Assembly: GCA_964387095.1 (NCBI GenBank)
Contig: CAYLVH010000007.1
Span: 1-37,801, forward strand
DNA from: JAJQBJ01 sp964387095
Lineage (GTDB): Bacteria; Bacillota; Clostridia; Oscillospirales; Oscillospiraceae
Length of the DNA stretch: 37,801 bases
Reading direction: 5' to 3'
The notes under the pieces are model-generated. The model did not search any database. It saw only the letters and a list, made by a program, of their open reading frames with translations, and had not been told where the DNA came from. The translations under genes and the position numbers were made by a program. How positions within the stretch are numbered: position 1 is the stretch's first letter; every line of letters starts with the position of its first letter. Below are positions 32,063 through 37,801 of this stretch, in pieces.

Positions 32063-32092
32063 TTGACAAATAAACCGAATTCCGACTATCAT
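32063..32092 (+). promoter_or_regulatory. Promoter of the CoA-transferase pseudogene
   Basis: A perfect TTGACA and TATCAT spaced 18 bp; transcription would start near 32099. GGAGG at 32114-32118 is also intact. Confidence 0.75.
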
Positions 32093-32126
32093 AAAGGTAT
32101 TCATTAGCTGCACGGAGGAATGGAAT

Positions 32127-33421
32127 ACGAATCGCTACGAACAGGAATACCATGATAAGTTGGTGACCATTGAGGAAGCGCTGTCCCACATTAAGACCGG
32201 GGATGTGATCGCCACGTCCCAGTGTGCCAACGAGCCGACGGCCATTTTCGACCAAATGCACACCCTTCAGGGGAAGATTGGCCGGGTGAAGATGTACGGC
32301 CCCATGTGCTTCCTGCCCCATCCCTTTTTGCAGGATCCGGCCTACAAGGATACCTTTGACGTGGATGTGGCTTTCCTGATGGGAGATACCCGGCGCAGTC
32401 GGGAGGCGGGGGCCTTGCAGTTCTACCCCACGGATCTGCACAACGGCCCCAGCCGTTGGATGAGAGTCAACGGCTGCATGTTCATCACTGCCGCAACGCC
32501 CATGAACCGCCACGGCTATTTCCAGATTCCCCTTTGCCTGATTCATGAAAAGGAGTTTTTAGAGGCCGCTGATATGGTCATCGTCCAGGTGAATCCCAAG
32601 CTCCCACACGTGTGGGGGGATACGGAAATGCATATCTCCGATGTGGATTACATCGTGGAGGCGGAGTCCGACCTGCCCTATCTGCCAGAAAGCCAGCCCG
32701 GGGAGAGGGACCTGATTATCGGCGGCTATGTGGCGGAGCAGATTCACGACGGCGATTGCATTCAGCTGGGCATTGGCGGAATTCCCGATGCCGCGGCCCT
32801 GTCTCTCATGGACAAACACGACCTGGGCATCCACTCTGAGATGCTGACCAATTCCATGGTGACTCTGTTGGAGGCAGGGGCTATCACCGGCAAGAAAAAA
32901 ACCTCCACCGGGGCAAAATTGTGGGCACCTTCGCCTATGGCACACAGAAGCTCTATGACATGGTGGATAACAACCCTGGCGTACAGCTGCTGCGGGGCAG
33001 CTATGTCAATAATCCCTGGGTAGTGGCCCGGAACGACAACTTTGTCTCGGTGAATTCCTGCCTGTCTGTGGACCTCACCGGCCAGGTCTGCTCAGAGTCT
33101 ATCGGTTCCCGCCAGTATTCCGGCACCGGCGGTCAGGCGGATATGGCGGTTGGCGCAAGCCATGCCAAAAACGGACGTAATATCATTGCGGTTCCCGCCA
33201 CAAAGAAGGGGGGCACCATCTCCAGCATCACGGCCAGCCTGGCCCCTGGCTCGGTAGTGAGCCTGCGCCGCAACGAGGTGGACTGCATTGTGACCGAATA
33301 CGGCACTGCCTGGATCAAGGGCCGCAATGTCCGCCAGCGTGTGGAGAATCTGATTGCCGTGGCGGCGCCGGAGTTCCGGGCCCAGTTGCGGGCAGAGGCA
33401 GATCGTCTGCGGCTGTGGTAA
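32127..33421 (+). pseudogene. Acyl-CoA:acetate / 4-hydroxybutyrate CoA-transferase, frameshifted and without an ATG
   Basis: Two reading frames together give a full-length (about 430-residue) CoA-transferase of the Cat2/AbfT/But group. Frame 1 (32127-32901) holds QLGIGGIPDAAALSLM and the catalytic-Glu segment LGIHSEML. Frame 2 (to 33421) holds GTGGQADMAVGAS, IIAVPATKKGGTIS and VTEYGTAWIKG. They join by -1 at a run of seven A (32895-32901), where six A would restore GKKNLHRGKIVGTF. At the expected start, 8 nt after GGAGG, the codon is ACG (32127) followed by NRYEQEYHDKLVT, typical of the family. Initiation could also occur at TTG 32160. I read this as a decayed enzyme, though the A7 run could be a sequencing error or a slippage site. 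Confidence 0.8.
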
Positions 33422-33437
33422 TTGAGTAGGGATCAAT

Positions 33438-33465
33438 AAAGGCGGTGGCATCAGTCACCGCCTTT
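33438..33465. terminator. Terminator between convergent genes
   Basis: Ten-base-pair stem aaaggcggtg/caccgccttt with an 8-nt loop lying between the CoA-transferase remnant and the corrinoid methyltransferase gene. T-runs are short on both strands. Confidence 0.65.
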
Positions 33466-33481
33466 GCATATGTATTCGATT

Positions 33482-35212
33482 TCAGCTCACGGGAGCGGTG
33501 ATTGCGGCCACAGCGGCCTTGGCGGCGGAGGCGGCGTCCTGAGTATATAGGTCAGCGCCGATCTCATCGCAAAAGCTCTGAGAGATGGGAGCGCCGCCCA
33601 CCATGACCTTAACCCGGTCCCGGATGCCGCTTTCAATGGCCAGCTCCACCACCCGGCGCATCTCCTGCATGGTGGTGGTCAGCAGGGAAGAGCAGGCGAT
33701 GATGTCGCAGTGCTGCTCCAGGGCAGTCTGGACAAAGGTCTCGGCGGGGACATCCACGCCCAGGTCGATGACCTCAAGGCCGTTGCCCTCCATCATGATT
33801 TTGACCAGGTTTTTGCCGATGTCGTGCATATCCCCCCGGACGGTGCCCAGGCAAACCCGGCCTGCGGAGGAGGTGGCTTCGCCCACCAGCTCCGGCTTCA
33901 GCAATTCCGTGGCGGCGGTCATGCAGCGGGCTGCCAGCAGCATCTCCGGCACGAAAATCCGGTTGGCGGTGAAGTCCTCTCCCAGCTGGGTCATGCCGGC
34001 CACCAGGCCGTCGGAGAGGATGGCCTGGGCGCTGAGCCCCTGGTCCAGGGCCTCCTGGCACAGCTTCAAAACCCGTTTCTTCTGGCCCTTTTGCAGGGCT
34101 ACGGAGATGCGGTCGAGAATGAAGGCGTCGTCCTCGCTGCCCTGGAGGGTAGCGGCGGCAGCCCCAGTGGGCGGGGCAGCGATCTTGCGGCGGACGGGGG
34201 TGGCTGGCCGGCAGTTGGGCATATGGAGGATGCTGTTATACGCCTCGATTTCACTGTTAATGATGGGATCCACATGGGGGAACACGGTGCCAGGGGCGCC
34301 GTAGGTGATGGAGGGGATGAAGTGGCCCCTGGGGCAGCAGGTCTCCAGAAGCTCACGGACATAGGCCCGGATCTCCGGCTCCTCCGCGTCAGCCCGGTCA
34401 ATGGCGGCGCCCACACTGCCCATCAGAGCCATGCGGCCCTGGAGCTGTTCCTGGAGGGCGGGGATGTTATTCTCTGGCAGGACCCCCTGCCAGGCCTGGA
34501 TCCCGATCTCCACCATGTCCTCCACAATGGGAACTAGATAGGAGTCCGCATGGTGGATGACGATGACCCCCTGGGAGCGGATATAGGAATAGAAGCGGCG
34601 GTATGGCTCCTTGAAAAATTCCCGCCACATATCTGCCTTCATAAATAGGGCGTCCTTGGTGCCCCAATCATCGTGGGAAAGGATGGCGTCAGGGTGGAGG
34701 TTTTCAATGACCAGCTTGGCATAGGCCAAGCGATATTCAAAGATGTACTGGATGAGCTCATGCATTTCCTTGGGATGCTCATAGAGGTTGGTCAGTGTGT
34801 CCTCAAAGCCCATCAGGAAGTGGCACTGCTCAAAAATGCCGGTGCCCATCAGGACCGTGGCCAGCTTCCCCTTCTTTCGAGCCTTCTCGGCCTCCGCCCG
34901 GGTGCTTTTCCAGCCCTGGGAGCAATTTGCCGCCAGGTCAGGGGCATGGACATAGTCCCGCCAATGGGTGATATCTGGACAGACCTTGGTTTCCTCCGTA
35001 ATGTGGGGCATGGCGCCGGGGGCGTCCTCGGGAAAGAGGATGGTGGTGCCCCAGCGGTCAACCGAGGTGCTCCCTGGGACGCGGTTGCCCCTGAGATAGG
35101 CATCCATGGGGTTGTCAAAGAGGATGTGAAGGGCCTCATACTGCTTCAGCTGGCGGTCAGGCCTGCCGTCAGGCTTTAAGTTTTCCAGGAATAATTCGGC
35201 GGGTGTCATCAT
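33482..35212 (-). CDS. Fused UROD-type methyltransferase and corrinoid-binding protein
   Basis: About 576 residues from the ATG pair at 35212/35209; the longer frame overlaps the next gene. Residues about 1-345 form a uroporphyrinogen-decarboxylase-like barrel of the MtbA/MtaA methyltransferase type (AILSHDDWGTKDALFM, IVIHHADSYLVPIVEDMVE, LMGSVGAAIDRAD, HFIPSITYGAPG). After a linker, residues about 365-576 form a corrinoid protein: helical cap, then GDMHDIGKNLV (DxHxxG, His is the lower cobalt ligand), CSSLLTTTMQEM, MVGGAPIS and GADLYTQDA. The two parts are normally separate genes. It probably transfers methyl groups between an unknown substrate, cobalamin and an acceptor. It is 23 nt downstream of a DUF2284 gene. 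Confidence 0.88.
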   Translation of the reverse strand: MMTPAELFLENLKPDGRPDRQLKQYEALHILFDNPMDAYLRGNRVPGSTSVDRWGTTILFPEDAPGAMPHITEETKVCPDITHWRDYVHAPDLAANCSQGWKSTRAEAEKARKKGKLATVLMGTGIFEQCHFLMGFEDTLTNLYEHPKEMHELIQYIFEYRLAYAKLVIENLHPDAILSHDDWGTKDALFMKADMWREFFKEPYRRFYSYIRSQGVIVIHHADSYLVPIVEDMVEIGIQAWQGVLPENNIPALQEQLQGRMALMGSVGAAIDRADAEEPEIRAYVRELLETCCPRGHFIPSITYGAPGTVFPHVDPIINSEIEAYNSILHMPNCRPATPVRRKIAAPPTGAAAATLQGSEDDAFILDRISVALQKGQKKRVLKLCQEALDQGLSAQAILSDGLVAGMTQLGEDFTANRIFVPEMLLAARCMTAATELLKPELVGEATSSAGRVCLGTVRGDMHDIGKNLVKIMMEGNGLEVIDLGVDVPAETFVQTALEQHCDIIACSSLLTTTMQEMRRVVELAIESGIRDRVKVMVGGAPISQSFCDEIGADLYTQDAASAAKAAVAAITAPVS

Positions 35213-35235
35213 GTGAATCACGCTTTCCAAAAGAA

Positions 35236-35772
35236 TTAGTCTATCAGAATACAGGCTGTGTAAGTCATGGTTTTGGGGCCGTAATAGTAGGGGAGGCCAG
35301 ACTGGCGGCATACCTCGCTGACCAGCAGGCCACAGGCCTCCATGGAGGGGAATACCCGGTCGGGGAAGCGGCAGAGACGGTTGGGATAGGTGCATTTGCG
35401 GCAGCGGGTGCAGCTTCCGGCGGCCAAGGGAAGGCAGCCGGGGTAGAGTTGTTTTGCCTGACGAGCCAAGGTCTCGAAGCGGGCCTTGTGAAGGGCTTCC
35501 CCTGCCCGGATGCTTTCCAGGTCAAATTCATCCTCCATAGCGGTGGTGGACTGCACCAGGATCCCGCGATGGTAGCGGCGGAGCTTTTCTCCGATCTCCT
35601 CTAAGGTGCCGCAGGCCGGGGGACAGCTCCAGCTGCGGCCATAAGCCTTGCAGCGGTCAGAGGCGCACATGGCGCGGACCTCCGGGGAGGGGATCAGAGC
35701 AGCCATGTTCAGCGGCCCGAAGTGGGAGAAACCGATTTGCTCTGCCAGCCATGTCAATTCCGGAATCGGCAA
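35236..35772 (-). CDS. DUF2284 family cysteine-rich metal-binding protein
   Basis: A 178-residue protein from a TTG start (MPIPELTWLAEQIGF) preceded by GGGAGGGGAG. Cysteine groups lie at CASDRCKAYGRSWSCPPACG and, later, SCTRCRKCTYPNRLCRFP, which resembles a C-x2-C-x2-C iron-sulfur ligand set. The pattern fits DUF2284, often found beside corrinoid methyltransferases in anaerobes. A role in reductive activation or metal handling of the corrinoid protein is an inference. It is the first gene of a two-gene minus-strand unit with the fused methyltransferase. Confidence 0.8.
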   Translation of the reverse strand: MPIPELTWLAEQIGFSHFGPLNMAALIPSPEVRAMCASDRCKAYGRSWSCPPACGTLEEIGEKLRRYHRGILVQSTTAMEDEFDLESIRAGEALHKARFETLARQAKQLYPGCLPLAAGSCTRCRKCTYPNRLCRFPDRVFPSMEACGLLVSEVCRQSGLPYYYGPKTMTYTACILID

Positions 35773-35803
35773 ATCAATCTCCCCTCCCAGACAAAGAATT
35801 TCC

Positions 35804-35833
35804 TTGACAGGTTGGGCCTGGCAAGTGTATTAT
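35804..35833 (+). promoter_or_regulatory. Promoter of the homocysteine methyltransferase gene
   Basis: TTGACA and TATTAT spaced 18 bp, predicting a start near 35840 and a leader of about 97 nt. I see no SAM- or cobalamin-riboswitch features in this leader. Confidence 0.7.
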
Positions 35834-35936
35834 GAATCTGTACTATGAAATAGCAAAATGCTTGGTAACATCTGTTTATCATTATAAAAAAGGTTGGATG
35901 GGATGTCAAGCACGAACATAGCGAGGAGAGTTTCAC

Positions 35937-37154
35937 ATGGATCTTCATTTCCCGTTAATTCTGGACGGCGCAACCGGAACGCAGTTGCAAAAGCGGGGCT
36001 ATGCCAGCGGCCAGTGCGCTGAGGAGTGGGTGCTGGAGCACCCCGAAGTAATCCGGGAGATTCAGCGCGGCTACATTGCGGCGGGGAGCCAGATTGTTTA
36101 TGCCAGCACCTTCGGTGCCAACCGGGTGAAGTTGGAGGAAAACGGCATCTTTAACCAGGTTGCGGACTATAACGCGAGGCTGGTGGGCCTGTCCAAGGAG
36201 GCGGCGGGCGGAAGCGCCTGGGTGGCCGGGGATATCGCCCCCTCGGGCAAATTCCTGGCTCCTGTGGGAGACACCAGCTTTGAGGAGCTGGTGGAGATCT
36301 ACACCCAGCAGGCAAGGGCCTTGGAGGATGCGGGCGTGGATTTGTATGTGGTGGAGACCATGATGACGGTGCCGGAGGCCCGGGCCGCCGTGCTGGCCGT
36401 CAAGAGCGTCAGTAAAAAGCCCCTGTTTGTCACCTTTACCTGTGACGCCGATGGAAAGACCCTGATGGGCTCTGATGTGACCGCTGCCCTGCTGATTATG
36501 CAGGGCATGGGAGTGGATGCCTTCGGCCTGAACTGTTCGGTAGGCCCGGAGGATATGCTGAAACAGCTGCGCCGCCTGTCCAAATACGCGGAGGTGCCCC
36601 TGATAGCCAAGCCCAATGCGGGGATGCCGGAAATTGTGGATGGGAAGGCGGTCTATCACTGTGATCCGGAGGAATTCGCGGCCATGGTGCCGGAGTTTGC
36701 GGCGGCGGGCGTAGCCATCTACGGCGGCTGCTGCGGCACAGAGGTGAGACATATTCGGGCGCTGGTGGAAAGCACGAACGGTGTGGAGATCCGGCGGCCC
36801 CAGCCGGAGCATCCCGAACTGCTGCCGCTGGCGACGGAAAAGGTCCCCGCACTGCTGCCGGACGACGTGCAGGTGGGTGCCGTCCTGGCCTGCGACGAGC
36901 GGCTTGGCGAATCCATTGAGGATGCCCGGGATAGCACTGATGCCGTCTTGGCCATCCGAATTGAGCACGAGGAAGAGCTGGAGAACTTTGCGGACAATCA
37001 GTATGCCATTTCCAAGCCACTGTGCTTCCTGTGCGAGGACGCGGGGATCCTGGAGCAGGCGCTGCGCCTCTATCAAGGCCGGGCGATGTACCAGGGGAAG
37101 CTGTCTCAGGCGGTTTTGAAGTATCTGAGTGGCAAGTACGGCCTGGTGTATTAA
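35937..37154 (+). CDS. Homocysteine S-methyltransferase family protein (MetH N-terminal module-like)
   Basis: A 405-residue protein that should methylate homocysteine to methionine. It opens LILDGATGTQLQKRGY, continues with STFGANRVKL and DIAPSGKFL, and carries the zinc ligands C200 in GLNCSVG and C265/C266 in YGGCCGTE. The barrel ends near residue 285; the last 120 residues are an extra domain without an obvious family. There is no corrinoid or SAM-activation domain, unlike full MetH. It is divergent from the corrinoid fusion protein, which is a plausible methyl donor. Such split modules are known in anaerobes. GAGGAG precedes the ATG. Confidence 0.88.
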   Translation: MDLHFPLILDGATGTQLQKRGYASGQCAEEWVLEHPEVIREIQRGYIAAGSQIVYASTFGANRVKLEENGIFNQVADYNARLVGLSKEAAGGSAWVAGDIAPSGKFLAPVGDTSFEELVEIYTQQARALEDAGVDLYVVETMMTVPEARAAVLAVKSVSKKPLFVTFTCDADGKTLMGSDVTAALLIMQGMGVDAFGLNCSVGPEDMLKQLRRLSKYAEVPLIAKPNAGMPEIVDGKAVYHCDPEEFAAMVPEFAAAGVAIYGGCCGTEVRHIRALVESTNGVEIRRPQPEHPELLPLATEKVPALLPDDVQVGAVLACDERLGESIEDARDSTDAVLAIRIEHEEELENFADNQYAISKPLCFLCEDAGILEQALRLYQGRAMYQGKLSQAVLKYLSGKYGLVY

Positions 37155-37207
37155 AGTTCCCGCGCCCAGCAGGCGAAATGACGCGAAAACAGAAAATAAG
37201 AACAACA

Positions 37208-37240
37208 GGCCCTCCTTTCCATGTAAGGAGGGCCTTAGAT
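37208..37240 (+). terminator. Terminator-like hairpin after the methyltransferase gene
   Basis: Ten-base-pair stem ggccctcctt/aaggagggcc with a 7-nt loop followed by TTAGATT, a poor T-run. The 186-nt gap 37155-37340 has no ORF. Confidence 0.6.
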
Positions 37241-37315
37241 TGTGGAAAAACCTACCTTCCAGATAAAGGCCTGCAAGCCCTCGGCAGAGTTCCGTCAGCT
37301 TGATCGACAAGCTCA

Positions 37316-37337
37316 GAGGCCGCAAAATTGCGGCCTC
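37316..37337. terminator. Palindromic hairpin after spoVAC
   Basis: Perfect inverted repeat gaggccgcaa/ttgcggcctc just 3 nt beyond the spoVAC stop codon on the minus strand. It has no T-run and may be a weak or Rho-dependent end. Confidence 0.5.
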
Positions 37338-37340
37338 CTG

Positions 37341-37796
37341 TTATACCATGGTGAAAATCCAATCGATCAACCCATAAATGACGCTGGCTATGGTTCCGAA
37401 TACAATCACCGGGCCGGCAATAACAAACATTTTTGCAGCCATACCGGTGACAATGCCCTCGCTCTTAAACTCCATCGCCGGCGACACCACAGAATTGGCA
37501 AAGCCGGTGATGGGCACCAGGGTGCCTGCTCCGGCGTGTTTCGCCAGATCGTCATAGACGTTCAGGCCGGTGGCCAATGCCGACAAAAATATCAGGCTTG
37601 CGGAGACAGCCAGGCTGGCGTTTTTCTCCCCCAGACCTATCCACTGATACAGGTCGCTCAGCCCCTGCCCCAGGGTGCAAATCAATCCGCCGATGACAAA
37701 GGCCCAAACGCAGTCCTTTAACAGGGGGGATTTGGGGGAAATCTTCCCCACATAATCGGCATATTCCTTATCTGTCATATTAGTCAGTTTTTTCAT
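37341..37796 (-). CDS. spoVAC: Stage V sporulation protein AC
   Basis: A 151-residue membrane protein of the SpoVA channel that loads dipicolinic acid into the forespore and releases it on germination. Diagnostic segments are the AFVIGGLICTLGQGLSDLYQ opening, ATGLNVYDDLAKHAGAGT, VPITGFANSVVSPAMEFKSE and GIVTGMAAKMF. The length equals that of Bacillus SpoVAC. The start codon is 5 nt from the window edge, so its ribosome binding site and any upstream spoVA gene are cut off; spoVAD and spoVAE should be beside it if the operon is standard. Confidence 0.95.
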   Translation of the reverse strand: MKKLTNMTDKEYADYVGKISPKSPLLKDCVWAFVIGGLICTLGQGLSDLYQWIGLGEKNASLAVSASLIFLSALATGLNVYDDLAKHAGAGTLVPITGFANSVVSPAMEFKSEGIVTGMAAKMFVIAGPVIVFGTIASVIYGLIDWIFTMV

Positions 37797-37801
37797 TTTG
37801 G

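Noticed and set aside
35955..37325. A 456-codon minus-strand frame opposite the homocysteine methyltransferase
   Set aside because: Shadow frame; the plus strand has a promoter, ribosome binding site and conserved zinc motifs.
1..37801. CRISPR arrays, insertion sequences, integrases or prophage genes
   Set aside because: No regularly spaced direct repeats, transposase or integrase motifs, or phage structural genes were seen; the only clear large repeat is the tRNA cassette.

Overview
The window looks like a chromosomal stretch of a spore-forming, obligately anaerobic, butyrate-producing gut member of the Clostridia. I infer Oscillospiraceae or a close relative (Flavonifractor/Lawsonibacter-like). 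The reasons are a GC-rich Firmicutes-style gene set with strong GGAGG ribosome binding sites, a complete crt-hbd-bcd-etfBA operon, a ferredoxin-dependent 2-oxoacid oxidoreductase, FeoAB, the sporulation gene spoVAC, a SpoVB-like flippase, and T-box and preQ1-III-type leaders. Species assignment is not possible from the window alone.

Layout. 1-606: two tandem copies of a tRNA-Phe/Gly/Cys cassette. 607-3251: purF and an RluA-family pseudouridine synthase. 3334-5440: feoA-feoB. 5572-6543: a membrane-anchored VanY-like protein that appears to lack its catalytic Glu. 6584-10899 (minus strand): an amidohydrolase and a four-subunit 2-oxoacid:ferredoxin oxidoreductase preceded by a T-box leader with an apparent Ile (ATC) specifier. 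10968-12916 (minus): a DUF554 protein and an OFA-type MFS transporter. 13049-14572: a SpoVB/MurJ-like flippase. 14669-19914: the butyrate operon, with a Rex-like operator in its leader. 19990-21202: a VanZ-family protein facing a HAD phosphatase gene broken by two stop codons. 21376-21541: a possible small RNA. 21623-22283 (minus): queT with a preQ1-III-like riboswitch. 22387-23541: asnA.

23671-32001 is the most unusual region: eight tightly packed plus-strand genes. They encode a membrane protein of unknown family, a P-loop GTPase-like protein, a membrane-anchored protein resembling GTPase-associated protein 1 (GAP1), a small membrane-anchored FHA-like protein, a SEDS-family FtsW/RodA polymerase, a class B penicillin-binding protein with all three active-site motifs, a membrane-anchored C-type-lectin-like protein, and a membrane-anchored GH3 (NagZ-like) hexosaminidase. 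I infer a GTPase-controlled accessory peptidoglycan synthesis and remodelling machine; the combination is not one I recognise as described.

32063-33421 is a decayed acyl-CoA:acetate/4-hydroxybutyrate CoA-transferase gene (ACG at the expected start and a frameshift in an A7 run). It would otherwise have fitted the terminal step of butyrate formation. 33482-37154 is a one-carbon module: a fused UROD-type methyltransferase/corrinoid protein and a DUF2284 protein on the minus strand, divergent from a homocysteine S-methyltransferase. The window ends in spoVAC (minus). All assignments come from reading translated sequence and motifs; no database search was run.
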